Below, piece by piece: positions 19,304-28,601 of a stretch of 64,000 nt of DNA. The position numbers and the translations under genes were made by a program. The notes under the pieces are model-generated. The model was not told the origin of the DNA. It ran no database searches and worked only from the letters and a program-made list of their open reading frames with translations. The first letter of the stretch is position 1; each line of letters opens with the position of its first letter. The stretch is from Microbacterium oxydans. GTDB lineage: Bacteria; Actinomycetota; Actinomycetes; Actinomycetales; Microbacteriaceae. The stretch covers positions 62,001-126,000 of the forward strand of contig NZ_JYIW01000023.1 in the NCBI RefSeq assembly GCF_000956525.1, in the 5' to 3' direction.

Positions 19304-19594
19304 ATGAGCGACCTGGAGGAAACCCCGACGACGGTACGAACGCACGTTTCGGTGGACGACGTCGGCTTCCTTCTTGCGCACGGGCAGTCCGTCGACGACG
19401 TCAAAGCTCACGTGGAGCAGGCGTTGCGTGCGGGCGGAGCGTTCGTGGATTTCATCGCTGCCGGCGACCGCACCGTCAGCGTGCTGATCACTCCTTCGAG
19501 CCGAGTGGTCGTCTCCGTCACGGCCGTGCGTCCGGATCCTGGTGCCGCAGAGGATGATGTCGCTCTGTACGGCGGCGAGTTCGACCTGCTCTGA
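19304..19594 (+). CDS. Hypothetical 96-residue protein
   Basis: The ATG has a clear ribosome site (ggaggaga, 19293-19300). The protein is acidic with alternating beta strands (TVSVLITPSSRVVVSVTAV). It is not recognised. It lies between the divergent DUF7882-type gene and the secreted M23 peptidase, and belongs to neither by spacing. Confidence 0.65.
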   Translation: MSDLEETPTTVRTHVSVDDVGFLLAHGQSVDDVKAHVEQALRAGGAFVDFIAAGDRTVSVLITPSSRVVVSVTAVRPDPGAAEDDVALYGGEFDLL

Positions 19595-19683
19595 GCAGTA
19601 TCGAGTCGGCTGGACGCGCTGATACGGTGACAGCGGACGGACGAGTGTCCCTGGGGCCCACCGAGTGAGAGAGAACTCGATAC

Positions 19684-21009
19684 ATGAAGCGAACGTCACG
19701 GTCGCGGCGTGTGCGCTTCGGCGTCGTCGCCGCCGTGCTGGCGGTCCTCGTCGGTGCGCTCGCGCCAGCGGTGACATCGGGCGCTCCGGCCGTTGCGGCG
19801 ACCGACGGACAGATGATCTATCCCGCCTCCGGCAACATCCAGTCGAAGGTGAACGACGGATGCCGAAGCAACTTCCGCGCGCACGAGGGCATCGACATCA
19901 CGGGTCCCGGCGGCACGCCGATCCTGGCCGCCTATGACGGCGTGATCAAGACGCGCACCGCGAACAGCGGTTACGGCAACTACACCGACATCGAGCACCC
20001 CGGCGGGTACGTCACCCGGTATGCGCACATGGCGTCTGCCGGCACCTACGCGCCAGGTACGCGCGTCACGCGAGGGCAGCAGATCGGCGTGATCGGGATG
20101 ACCGGAGCGACCTCCGCGAATCATCTGCACTTCGAGGTCCGTCGAAATGGAGCGGTGTACACCGCCATCAACAACGGCTTCACGTGCCTCGCCAACGTCG
20201 CGCGCGGGAACTTCATCCCGATGTCGTTCCCGGGGCTCGGAATTCCGCGGAAGCCTGCCGTCGTGTCCGCCGATTACGATGGCGACGGAAACGCAGATCT
20301 CCTCGCTGTCGCAGGTGACAGCGATCTGCTGCACTACGGCGGAGGCGGCAACGGCGGTTTCTACCCGCCGACCGTCGTGACCTCCGCGTGGGGGCTCTAC
20401 AAGCACCTCACGCACGCGGATCTCAACGATGACGGCATCGGCGACATGCTCGCCGTACGCAGTGACGGTGCACTCGAGTTCTACGGCGGCAGCGCCACCG
20501 GAGGGTTCGGCACCCACGAGCTCATCGCGTCGGGATGGTACGACATGCTGCATGTGACGTCGGGGGCGGACTACACCGGAGACGGCAAGCAGGACGTGCT
20601 CGCCGTCTCACCCGATGGCACGCTCACCGTGTTCCGCGGCAATGGCGCTGGCGGGCTCACCGGTCCGAACACGACGCGCGGTGGCGGATGGCAGAACGTG
20701 CGCTTCATCGTCGGCGGCGACTTCAACAACGACGGCGTCGGTGACCTCATGGCGCTCGACAACAGCGGAGTGCTGTACTTCTACCCGGGCCAGAGCGGGG
20801 CGTTCGGCGCGCGGCAGACCGTCGCGGGGAATTGGTCCGGGATCACGGCGCTCACCGGCGGTGTCGATTACAACAGCGACGGCCTGCCCGACCTGATCGG
20901 CCGCACCGCTTCAGGAGACCTGTACCGGTATCTGGGCAACGGCAACGGCACGCTGCGCTCTGGTGTTGCCATCGGTGCAGGATGGGGAGCATTCATCCAG
21001 ATCGAGTGA
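19684..21009 (+). CDS. Secreted M23 (LytM) peptidase with FG-GAP/VCBS repeats
   Basis: 441 residues. A Sec signal peptide (MKRTSRSRRVRFGVVAAVLAVLVGAL, probably cut near AVAA) is followed by a LytM domain (about 45-180) with the zinc-site motifs HEGIDI, YAHM and HLHFEV. Five FG-GAP/VCBS-type blades follow (about 195-441), each with a calcium-loop-like motif such as DYDGDGNADLL or DLNDDGIGDML. The protein probably cuts peptidoglycan cross-bridges, while the propeller may bind wall glycan or calcium. The catalytic His and Asp residues are present, so activity is likely. Confidence 0.88.
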   Translation: MKRTSRSRRVRFGVVAAVLAVLVGALAPAVTSGAPAVAATDGQMIYPASGNIQSKVNDGCRSNFRAHEGIDITGPGGTPILAAYDGVIKTRTANSGYGNYTDIEHPGGYVTRYAHMASAGTYAPGTRVTRGQQIGVIGMTGATSANHLHFEVRRNGAVYTAINNGFTCLANVARGNFIPMSFPGLGIPRKPAVVSADYDGDGNADLLAVAGDSDLLHYGGGGNGGFYPPTVVTSAWGLYKHLTHADLNDDGIGDMLAVRSDGALEFYGGSATGGFGTHELIASGWYDMLHVTSGADYTGDGKQDVLAVSPDGTLTVFRGNGAGGLTGPNTTRGGGWQNVRFIVGGDFNNDGVGDLMALDNSGVLYFYPGQSGAFGARQTVAGNWSGITALTGGVDYNSDGLPDLIGRTASGDLYRYLGNGNGTLRSGVAIGAGWGAFIQIE

Positions 21010-21055
21010 GCGATCCCATGTGCGCCGTCGATGGATCCGGCACGCATGTCGATCG

Positions 21056-21244
21056 TCATTCGAGCGCATCGATGCCCGAGTGGTCGTCGTCACCGGCCTC
21101 GATGCGGGTTGCGCGGGCTTCGAGCAGGTCCGCGAGCAGGCGGTTGAGTTCGGGTTCGACGCCGGACGCCGCAGTGCGGCGGAAGCCCTCGGCGGCGTCG
21201 CGGAGGGCATGGGCCTTGACCTCGCGCAGCTCATCATCGTTCAT
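21056..21244 (-). CDS. Small hypothetical helical protein
   Basis: 62 residues starting MNDDELREVKAHALRDAAEGF, rich in Leu/Ala/Glu and predicted mostly helical. The ATG at 21244 is chosen because the longer frame to 21334 adds a non-conserved basic leader. The function is unknown. It converges on the M23 peptidase gene. Confidence 0.5.
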   Translation of the reverse strand: MNDDELREVKAHALRDAAEGFRRTAASGVEPELNRLLADLLEARATRIEAGDDDHSGIDALE

Positions 21245-21460
21245 GCTGTACCCGTCCCCAGGTCTCGCCTCCTCCATCACCCACATTCGCCGAATGCCGA
21301 GGTCCCCACCCCTGATTCGTCCGGTTATCCGCAATCGAACGGTACATCCTGCGCAATTCTTTGCCTAGGGGTTGATGAGCGGTGTCCAGATATGAAACGC
21401 AGCGACGGCCGCTCCGGCAGCCAGGGAATACACCGTGACCCCGCGGGCTTAGGTCCCACT

Positions 21461-22543
21461 GTGAGTCTTTACGAATCGGCCGTCTTCGGCGCCCTGCAGC
21501 TGTCCAACCGTGTGGTCATGGCGCCACTGACCCGAACCAGGGCCGACGATGACGGCGTCCCGACCGACGTGATGGTGGAGTACTACCGGCAGCGTGCTGG
21601 TCAGGGGCTCATCATCAGTGAGGGCACGTGGCCGGCGGCCGAGGGCAAGTCGTACCCGGGGCAGCCCGGAATCGTCACGCCGGCGCAGATCGAGGGATGG
21701 CGCAGCGTCACCGAGGCCGTGCACGCGAGCGGCGGCACGATCGTGATGCAGCTCATGCACGGCGGCCGCGTCTCGCACCCCGCGATCTCGGGCGAGCCGC
21801 GCGTGGTCGCACCGAGCGCGCTCGCCGCGCCCGGCCAGACGCGGACCCCTGCAGGCAAGGCCGATCTGCCGGTGGCGCATGCCCTGACCGCCGAAGAGAT
21901 CCCCCTCGTGGTGGAGCAGTTCGCCCAGGCCGCGCGCAACGCGATCGAGGCCGGCTTCGACGGCGTGGAGGTGCACGGCGCGAACGGCTACCTCGTGCAC
22001 GAGTTCCTGTCCCCGGTGTCGAACATCCGCGAGGACCAGTACGGCGGATCTCCCGAGAACCGCGCCCGCTTCGCGATCGAGGTGACGGGTGCCGTCGCTG
22101 CCGCGGTCGGCGCGGAGCGCACCGGCATCCGTCTCTCGCCGCAGCACAACATCCAGGGTGTCCTGGAGGAGGATGACGCGGATGTCCGCGACACCTACAC
22201 CGCCGTCGCCGAGAGGCTCGCGCCACTCGGGCTCGCGTTCGTCGACGTGCTGAACGCATCGCCGACAGGCGAACTCGTGCAGCACATCCGCGCCACGCTG
22301 GGCGCACCGCTGATCGTCAACTCCGGCTTCGCCACCCCGACGAGCCGCGAAGAGGCCGAGGCGCTCGTCGCCGACGGGTGGGCGGATGCCGTCGCCGCCG
22401 GCCGTCCGGTGATCGCGAACCCCGACCTCGTCGAGCGGTGGCAGTCGGGCGCAGAGCTCAACGAACCCCGTCCCGAGCTGTTCTACGGGTCCACGGCCGA
22501 GGGGTACACGGACTACCCGTCGCTCGAGTCAGTGCGCGCCTGA
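21461..22543 (+). CDS. Old yellow enzyme family alkene reductase
   Basis: 360 residues from a GTG. This is an FMN TIM-barrel of the NADH:flavin oxidoreductase/OYE family. Visible motifs are NRVVMAPLTRTRA, QLMHGGRVSHP, the substrate and flavin loop HGANGYLVHEFLSPVSNIRED, and the phosphate-binding ADAVAAGRPVIANPDLV. It reduces activated C=C bonds with NAD(P)H and may detoxify electrophiles. It converges, with a 15-bp overlap, on the LysR gene. The frame is open far upstream, but the family starts at SLYESAVFGALQLSN, fixing the GTG. Confidence 0.92.
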   Translation: MSLYESAVFGALQLSNRVVMAPLTRTRADDDGVPTDVMVEYYRQRAGQGLIISEGTWPAAEGKSYPGQPGIVTPAQIEGWRSVTEAVHASGGTIVMQLMHGGRVSHPAISGEPRVVAPSALAAPGQTRTPAGKADLPVAHALTAEEIPLVVEQFAQAARNAIEAGFDGVEVHGANGYLVHEFLSPVSNIREDQYGGSPENRARFAIEVTGAVAAAVGAERTGIRLSPQHNIQGVLEEDDADVRDTYTAVAERLAPLGLAFVDVLNASPTGELVQHIRATLGAPLIVNSGFATPTSREEAEALVADGWADAVAAGRPVIANPDLVERWQSGAELNEPRPELFYGSTAEGYTDYPSLESVRA

Positions 22544-23449
22544 GTTCGGTCTCTGCCACGCCGCATCGTCGGCGTAGAGTCCGGCCACGTGCGTCGAGGC
22601 GAATCGGGTGAGCTGTCCGACCACCCCACGGATGTCGTCGCGGGCGTAGTGCGTGCGCTCCCAGCCCGCGTAGAGCGCGCACTGCATCGGTTCGCCTCGG
22701 TGGTGCAATGGCCGAGACACCAGGCCGAACCGTGGCGGCTCGACGACCACGCACGGCCCGTGCCCCGCAGCGGCCCGTGCCTGGATGATCGGCGCATCCG
22801 CTCCGAAGCTCGCCATCTCCATCGACCATGCCTCGCTCTCGGCGGCCTGCTGGATCTGAGCCCAGGCCGCCGAGCCCGTTCCCGAGGTGAGGAAGGGGCC
22901 GGCGAGGAGATCGGCGAGTTCGACGCGGTCAGTCGACGCGAGCGGGTGCGAGGCGGGCAGCTGGCACAGCAGCGGCAAGGTGAGGATGCGCACACTGCTC
23001 AGCCTCGAGTCCGGGGGACTGGTCGTGACGGCGAGGTCCGCGCCGGTGCGCAACCGGTCATAGGTCGCGGCCGGGGTCGCGACGACGACATCCGAGATCG
23101 GTCCGCCACCGGCGATGAACGGCGCGAGCACGAGGACGCTCGTCATCTCGGGCGCGGCGGCCACGAACGACCGCTCCTCCTGCACGATGCCGGTCATCAC
23201 CTCGCGCGCCCGTCTGCCGCGGCGGACGAGATCCCTGGCCATCGGCTCGAGGCGCTCGCCGGCGTACGTCGTCACCATGCCGTGCGGCATCCGGCGGAAC
23301 AGCGGTGCGCCCACCTGGCGCTCGAGCGACGCGATCTGACGGGACACCGATGGCTGCGTCCTGATCAGCCGTTCCGCGGCCAGACTCACCGAGCCGCTGT
23401 CGATGACCGCGACGAAGGCTTCCAGCTCTCGCTCCCCGTACATACGCAA
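22529..23449 (-). CDS. LysR-type transcriptional regulator
   Basis: 306 residues. The N-terminal winged helix-turn-helix (ELEAFVAVIDSGSVSLAAERLIRTQPSVSRQIASLE, 8-43) is typical, followed by the periplasmic-binding-like effector domain (about 90-300). It is divergent from the MHS transporter/amidohydrolase operon with about 100 bp between, the usual arrangement for a LysR protein that controls the neighbouring operon. It probably senses the transporter's substrate; that is inference from layout. The ATG at 23443 is an equally good start. Confidence 0.9.
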   Translation of the reverse strand: MRMYGERELEAFVAVIDSGSVSLAAERLIRTQPSVSRQIASLERQVGAPLFRRMPHGMVTTYAGERLEPMARDLVRRGRRAREVMTGIVQEERSFVAAAPEMTSVLVLAPFIAGGGPISDVVVATPAATYDRLRTGADLAVTTSPPDSRLSSVRILTLPLLCQLPASHPLASTDRVELADLLAGPFLTSGTGSAAWAQIQQAAESEAWSMEMASFGADAPIIQARAAAGHGPCVVVEPPRFGLVSRPLHHRGEPMQCALYAGWERTHYARDDIRGVVGQLTRFASTHVAGLYADDAAWQRPNSGAH

Positions 23450-23546
23450 AGCGTATACCTCTACCCGCTTTTCTCATTGGACGAGTATGGGGTGGCCCCG
23501 TCAGGATGGGCTGATCCCGAGTCACCTGACAGAGAGGGCCTCCCCG

Positions 23547-24863
23547 ATGGCCGCTTTGCACACTGAGATCACCCCTGCCCGGCAGCGTCGCTCGATGATC
23601 GGTGCGTTCGTCGGCACTGCGATCGAGTGGTACGACTTCTACATCTTCGGCACGGCCGCAGCGCTCGTGTTCGGTCGCGTCTTCTACCCCGACGTGGCAC
23701 CAGGTGCCGCGCTCCTCGCGTCGTTCGCGACCTTCTGGGTCGGCTTCCTGATGCGTCCGGTCGGCGGACTCGTGTTCGGACACTTCGGCGACAAGCTCGG
23801 ACGCAAGAACGTCCTCGTGATCACGCTGATGATGATGGGCATCGCCACGACCCTCATCGGTCTCCTGCCCACCTACGCCCAGATCGGCATCCTCGCGCCG
23901 GTGCTTCTCGTGGTCCTTCGCGGACTGCAGGGCTTCGCGGTCGGCGGCGAGTGGGGCGGCGCTGTGCTGCTGTCGACCGAGAACGCCACGGAGAAGAAGA
24001 AGGGGCTCGCTGGCGCCTGGGTGCAGCAGGGCTCGCCTGCGGGTTCCATCCTCGCCACACTCATGTTCCTGCTCGTCGGTCTGCTGCCGGACGAGCAGTT
24101 CATCACCTGGGGCTGGCGCATCCCGTTCCTGATGTCGGCCGTCCTGGTGATCATCGGCCTCGTGATCCGCGTGAAGGTCGAGGAGTCACCGGACTTCGTC
24201 GCCGCGAAGGCGTCGAAGGAGGTCGTGAGCGCTCCGGTGCTCGTCGCATTGCGCACTGCGCCGGTCCTGATCGGTCTCGGCGTCCTCGCCTCGGTGATGG
24301 GCATCTCGAACGCCTACTTCTCGAACACCTTCCTGCTCGCCTGGACGACCGGTCCGCTCGGCATCGACCGTCAGCTGATGCTCAACATCCTGCTCGGCAT
24401 GGCGGTGCTGCAGTTCATCTGGCAGCCGATCGCCGCGAAGATCGCCGAGCGCCTCGGCATCGCCAGGGTCATGCTCGGCGGCCTTGTACTCAGCGTGCTG
24501 CTCACGGTGCCGTACTTCCTCGCCATCCAGGCGGCTTCGCCCCTGTGGATCACGGTCACGCTGTACGCCACGATCCTCGGCAGCACGGCGTACTACGCGC
24601 TGCTCGCGACGCTGCTCGCCTCGGCGTTCCCCGCCCGCATCCGCTACTCGGGTGTCTCGCTCGCGTACCAGCTGTGCGCGACCGTGTTCGGCGGATCGAC
24701 GCCGCTCGTCGCGCAGTGGATCCTGAACTCGACCGGGGGCAGCGTGTGGGGAGTCGCGGTGTTCTACGCGGCGATGATCCTGCTCACGATCGCCGGCGTC
24801 TGGGCGCTACAGCGTCGGATGACGCGGGATCTGGCCGCAGCTCGGACCGAGGCCGCGGTCTGA
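23547..24863 (+). CDS. MFS transporter, metabolite:H+ symporter (MHS) family
   Basis: 438 residues from an ATG with ribosome site agagaggg. Twelve membrane segments are expected. The first-segment signature GTAIEWYDFYIFGTAAALVF and the loop 2-3 motif GHFGDKLGRKNVL are those of the shikimate/proline/betaine/citrate-type MHS porters. It is followed 28 bp later by an amidohydrolase gene, so the two probably take up and open an amide or cyclic substrate. The exact substrate is not predictable. Confidence 0.9.
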   Translation: MAALHTEITPARQRRSMIGAFVGTAIEWYDFYIFGTAAALVFGRVFYPDVAPGAALLASFATFWVGFLMRPVGGLVFGHFGDKLGRKNVLVITLMMMGIATTLIGLLPTYAQIGILAPVLLVVLRGLQGFAVGGEWGGAVLLSTENATEKKKGLAGAWVQQGSPAGSILATLMFLLVGLLPDEQFITWGWRIPFLMSAVLVIIGLVIRVKVEESPDFVAAKASKEVVSAPVLVALRTAPVLIGLGVLASVMGISNAYFSNTFLLAWTTGPLGIDRQLMLNILLGMAVLQFIWQPIAAKIAERLGIARVMLGGLVLSVLLTVPYFLAIQAASPLWITVTLYATILGSTAYYALLATLLASAFPARIRYSGVSLAYQLCATVFGGSTPLVAQWILNSTGGSVWGVAVFYAAMILLTIAGVWALQRRMTRDLAAARTEAAV

Positions 24864-24891
24864 CCGCCGGATCGAACGCAGGAGAAGGAAC

Positions 24892-26529
24892 ATGCGCGTC
24901 GACACGATCTTCACCAACGCCCGCATCCGCACGCTCGACGCCGCACGGCCGAGCGCGCACACGATCGGGACGCTCAACGGCCGGATCGTCGGCCTCGATG
25001 ACGACCTGCACGGCGTCGATGCCGATCGCATCGTCGACCTCGGCGGTCAGCCGGTGCTGCCAGGGTTCCACGATGCCCACCACCACCTGTCGCTCACGGG
25101 CTTCCGACTTGCGTCGCTGAACCTCAGGCCGGGGGCGGTGAACTCGCTCGCCGAGTTGTACGAAGCCGTGCGGAAGCATGCGGAAGGGCTGGCGCCGGAC
25201 GCCTGGGTGCGGGGCTCCGGCTACGACCAGAACTTCCTCGAGGCGCATCCGACGGCCGAAGGCCTCGACCGGGTCGCCGGTGGCCGTCCGGTGATCCTCG
25301 AGCATGTCTCCGGGCACATGATGGTCGCGAACACCCCGGCGTTCGAGCTGGCGGGATACGCCGGACGCGAGGACTTCCCGGAGATCGCCGGCGGTGGCAT
25401 CCCGCGCGAGGCGGACGGACGGCCGCAGGGGCTGCTGCAGGAGTCGGCGATGGCTCCGATCTTCGCGCTCGTCCGGCCGGTCGACCTCGGCGAGGTGCAG
25501 CGCAACCTGCAGCTCGCGAGCGACCAGGCGCTCCGATACGGCCTCACGTCGGTGACCGAGCCGGGGATCGGCGAGATCCGGATGGTCGGCAACAGCCCGC
25601 TCGATTATCACGCGTACCAGACCGCCGTCGAGCAGCGGCAGCTGCGGGTGCGGACCACACTGATGCCGTACATCACCGTCCTGCACCCGTTCGCCGATCT
25701 TCCGGACAAGGATGTGCTCGGGCTGGACCTCGGTATCCGCACCGGTCTCGGCGATGACATGCTGCGGGTCGGTCCCGTCAAGATCGTCGCCGACGGCTCG
25801 TTCATCGGGCGGTCAGCGGCCATGCACGCCTGCTTCCACGGTGAGGCCGACAACTTCGGCGTGCTGCTGCATCAGCCGGAGCAGCTGCACGACTACATCG
25901 TCGGCGCACATCGAGCCGGATGGACCGTGGCCACGCACGCCATCGGCGACCGGGCGATCACGCACGTGCTCGACGCGGTCGAGGAGGCGCAGCGCATCGC
26001 TCCGCGTCCTGGTGTGCGGCATCGCATCGAGCACTTCGCGCTCGCGAGTGACGCCGACATCGCGCGGGCCGCGAGGCTCGGAGTCATCCCGGTGCCGCAG
26101 GGCGTGTTCGTCTCGGACTTCGGCGACGGCATGGCTGCCGCCGTCGCCGCCGACCGCCGCGACGACATCTACCGGGTGAAGTCGTTGGCGGATGCCGGCA
26201 TCGTGCTCAACGGATCGACGGACTCGCCCATCTCCGACGCCAACCCGCTCGTGTCGCTCCGCGACATGGTGCTCCGGCGCACGAGCGGCGGCCACGTGCT
26301 GGGGGAGCGTGAACGAGTGAGCGTCGACGAGGCCATTCGTGCGTACACGTACGGCTCGGCGTACGCGGTGAGCCAGGAGCACGCCACAGGCACGCTGCGG
26401 GTGGGCATGCTCGCCGACTTCATCGCGCTCAGCGACGACCTGTACGCGATCGATCCGGAGCGGATCGCGGAGCAGCAGGTGACAGCGACGGTGGTCGGGG
26501 GAGAGCTGGTGTTCGGCGAGGAGGCCTGA
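24892..26529 (+). CDS. YtcJ-type metal-dependent amidohydrolase
   Basis: 545 residues. Visible parts are the metal-site motif HDAHHHLSL, the central VADGSFIGRSA strand, THAIGDRAI and RHRIEHFAL (later histidines), and the final Asp region STDSPISDANP. This matches the YtcJ/exoenzyme-regulatory-protein group of amidohydrolases, which hydrolyse amide or formamide bonds of small molecules. It has a ribosome site (aggagaagg) and is cotranscribed with the MHS transporter. Confidence 0.9.
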   Translation: MRVDTIFTNARIRTLDAARPSAHTIGTLNGRIVGLDDDLHGVDADRIVDLGGQPVLPGFHDAHHHLSLTGFRLASLNLRPGAVNSLAELYEAVRKHAEGLAPDAWVRGSGYDQNFLEAHPTAEGLDRVAGGRPVILEHVSGHMMVANTPAFELAGYAGREDFPEIAGGGIPREADGRPQGLLQESAMAPIFALVRPVDLGEVQRNLQLASDQALRYGLTSVTEPGIGEIRMVGNSPLDYHAYQTAVEQRQLRVRTTLMPYITVLHPFADLPDKDVLGLDLGIRTGLGDDMLRVGPVKIVADGSFIGRSAAMHACFHGEADNFGVLLHQPEQLHDYIVGAHRAGWTVATHAIGDRAITHVLDAVEEAQRIAPRPGVRHRIEHFALASDADIARAARLGVIPVPQGVFVSDFGDGMAAAVAADRRDDIYRVKSLADAGIVLNGSTDSPISDANPLVSLRDMVLRRTSGGHVLGERERVSVDEAIRAYTYGSAYAVSQEHATGTLRVGMLADFIALSDDLYAIDPERIAEQQVTATVVGGELVFGEEA

Positions 26530-26535
26530 GTCTGC

Positions 26536-26838
26536 TCAGGCAGTCTGGCCGAGCCGGAATCGTCCTCGCATGAACGGCAGCGTGGGTGCGCGGTACACGA
26601 TCGTGGGCGGGTGGCCCGGTTCGAGCGTGAACTCCGCCTGACCGAAGCGCCACATCCGGTTGAAGAGGAACACGCCGATCGTCGTCGCCTCGGTGGACGA
26701 TACCTGCCACGTTCCGAGCCCCCACTGCGCCGGCTGACCGCGCCCTGCGATCACGACCGTCGGACGGATGCCGGCGTACAGCGCGAACCACGGCTTGTGC
26801 AGCGTCAGCTCGATGCGACGGGATGCTTCTTCGGTCAC
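26536..26838 (-). CDS. Hypothetical 100-residue protein
   Basis: The GTG start has a good ribosome site (ggaagga). The protein is a beta-rich soluble domain (LTLHKPWFALYAGIRPTVVIAGRGQPAQWGLGTWQV, then GVFLFNRMWRFGQAEFTL). Nothing in it names a function. It converges on the amidohydrolase gene with only 6 bp between. Confidence 0.65.
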   Translation of the reverse strand: MTEEASRRIELTLHKPWFALYAGIRPTVVIAGRGQPAQWGLGTWQVSSTEATTIGVFLFNRMWRFGQAEFTLEPGHPPTIVYRAPTLPFMRGRFRLGQTA

Positions 26839-26971
26839 CGGGGTCCTTCCGTGGGCGTGGACTGCCAGCGTATTGGAGGGAGGGGCGCCGGGCCGCACTG
26901 CTCCCTGACCCGCCCGCTTCGGCTCGCCCGTTCCGCGAATGTGTCAAGCGCGGAGATGCTGGCGCATACTG

Positions 26972-27536
26972 CTACCCGTCGAGTTCTGCGGTCGTCAGGG
27001 TCGGGGGCAGCGAGTCGCCGCTCTCGACGTCCACACGCGCGTAGCTGACGTCGCTCCCACGAGCTTCGCTGGCGCTTTCCGTCCGGTACAACCCCAGCGG
27101 AGCCGCCGGTGACGTAGAACTGCGAGGCTGCGTCCCCCGGCAGCTGCGTCGAGGTCACGAAGAGCAGGTACCGTCCCCCGACTTCCAGGAGCGGTGCCGG
27201 CACCGTCTCCTCCGCGCTCGAACCGAGTTGACGGATGACGATCTGTTGCTCCGGGGTGACGGCTGCATCCGCGTTCGCCGCGAGTCCCGTCGGCTGGAGC
27301 GGCGCGATGACCGTCACGGTCGACAGCGTGTACGGCATGTCCTCCTGCACGATCTCCTGCCTGTCCACGACGACGTCGACGACGGCCTCGCTGTCAGCGG
27401 CGAGACCGGCCACATCGGAGTACAGCGTGTGTCGTGAATCTTCGATCGACGTCGTCGTCGGGGTGCACGCTGTCATCACGAGAGAAGCGGAGAACAGCGC
27501 TGCCAGTGCGACTGTGCCGCGTTGCATGGTTCGCAT
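26972..27536 (-). pseudogene. Lipoprotein gene with a +1 frameshift near its 3' end
   Basis: The frame begins MRTMQRGTVALAALFSASLVMTACTP, a lipoprotein signal with lipobox VMTAC. It reads as a normal protein for 148 residues and ends in VTGGSAG at a run of four G (plus strand 27092-27095). After this run the annotated frame turns into a long Arg-rich tail. Skipping one G restores a sensible end (LYRTESASEARGSDVSYARV and further) and a TAG stop at 26972, giving 187 residues. The change may be a real mutation or a base-call error in a homopolymer. The protein is not recognised beyond being a lipid-anchored surface protein. Confidence 0.75.
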
Positions 27537-27614
27537 GTCCAGCTCTCCTTCAGTCGCAGACGTTCATGCCGTTGCTGGCTTCACAGATCGGACGGCATCC
27601 ATCAGGGCAAAGCA

Positions 27615-27649
27615 AAACCCCCACCATGTTAGAAGCTAGGTGGGGGTTT
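27615..27649. terminator. Intrinsic terminator at the edge of the mobile region
   Basis: An 11-bp perfect stem, aaacccccacc / ggtgggggttt, with a 13-nt loop and T-rich flanks. It lies upstream (on the minus strand) of the lipoprotein gene. Confidence 0.8.
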
Positions 27650-27674
27650 CTGAGGTGACTGTAATGATCACCCT

Positions 27675-27717
27675 GTGGCTCCGACGGGCGTCGATCCCGT
27701 GACCTCACGATTTTCAG
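27675..27717 (-). other. 3'-end fragment of a tRNA gene, candidate attachment site
   Basis: On the minus strand the sequence reads ctgaaaatcgtgaggtc, then a T-stem ACGGG, a 7-nt loop ATCGACG, CCCGT, and an acceptor strand CGGAGCC followed by A. The T-stem and acceptor half look like a tRNA, but no 5' half with D-arm lies next to it. The loop has A where the conserved first T should be. Such 3' fragments are left when integrases insert elements into tRNA genes. It lies exactly where backbone genes stop and mobile genes begin. Confidence 0.6.
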
Positions 27718-27845
27718 TTGTGTACGGCGGGGTAGTGGGTACTCGTTGGTCGCCGTTTGCCGCGGGATTCCGCGGAAATCGTGATGGTTGGTTGCGGCTG
27801 GTTGAGGGTGGTTTCAACGGAGCTACCGGCACAGAACCGGCACCG

Positions 27846-28499
27846 TCAAGGTTTCCGTCTGATGACCTCGGGAAGTGAACTGGTTGTCCGCGCCCACTGC
27901 GCGGCGTCAGAGGATACCCAACCGAGCAATTCGAGCGCACGTGCGAAGTCCCGTGCCAGATCGCGACTATGGATCGGTTCGTGGTGGGCCGCTCTGTTCC
28001 GCACAAAGTGAAGTTGCTGGAGGCTCGACTTAACCTCTCGTTGGCGCTGCCGCAGATCCTGAGCCCCATGCGGGAATGCACTGTGAGTCGCCGGGATCCA
28101 GAGTGAGGTGAGGTAGCGAGACTCTACGAGGTACCGCCAGAATCCCAAGGTGAGTTCGGCGATCACTCTGCCGTGCACTTCGGCGCGGCGACCCTTCTGG
28201 GTTGCACGGCTTCGGGCCTTAACGACGTCAGCGCGTCCCTGTGGGTCCAGCGGCACTCTGTCGAACCAAACGCTCCCGGGGTGCTTGGTTTTCACCCATT
28301 GCTGGAGCTCTCTATCAAGCGCATTCCGGACCACGACTTCGACGATCCCAGTGAGTTCCATGACGCTGGCCGCCGCGGCCATGTTCCACTCGTACAGCCC
28401 GATCGCGTCGTTGACACTGTTAGACACCCTGAGATAGGAGTCGAGCCTCTCGGCAGTCAGCAGCGGTAGCAGTCTCGAGCGATCAAGTGGCTCCGGCAT
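27846..28499 (-). CDS. Abi-type HEPN-motif protein (abortive infection family)
   Basis: 217 residues. The region LTLGFWRYLVESRYLTSLW and the later HFVRNRAAHHEPIHSRDLARDFA match the Abi-like (AbiF/AbiD type) family. The RNRAAH stretch fits the RNxxxH HEPN ribonuclease signature. Family members stop phage spread by RNA cleavage after infection, and some act in toxin/antitoxin form; no small antitoxin gene is visible next to it. Its base composition is lower in G+C than the backbone. The ATG at 28499 is the first start. Confidence 0.8.
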   Translation of the reverse strand: MPEPLDRSRLLPLLTAERLDSYLRVSNSVNDAIGLYEWNMAAAASVMELTGIVEVVVRNALDRELQQWVKTKHPGSVWFDRVPLDPQGRADVVKARSRATQKGRRAEVHGRVIAELTLGFWRYLVESRYLTSLWIPATHSAFPHGAQDLRQRQREVKSSLQQLHFVRNRAAHHEPIHSRDLARDFARALELLGWVSSDAAQWARTTSSLPEVIRRKP

Positions 28500-28601
28500 G
28501 CGATCCCTCTAGGTTGACATCGGAAGGAGAATCCGTATGCTTGTATGCGAAGACCCCGGAACGATCCCTGACTCACGTCACATCGCCGGGGTTTCGTCTT
28601 T

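Noticed and set aside
26835..27092. C-terminal 85 residues of the uncorrected lipoprotein frame
   Set aside because: Arg/Pro-rich antisense-like tail; the alternative frame after one base gives a normal protein end.
27660..27760. Complete tRNA gene
   Set aside because: Only the 3' half can be folded; no D-arm or 5' acceptor strand follows on the minus strand.
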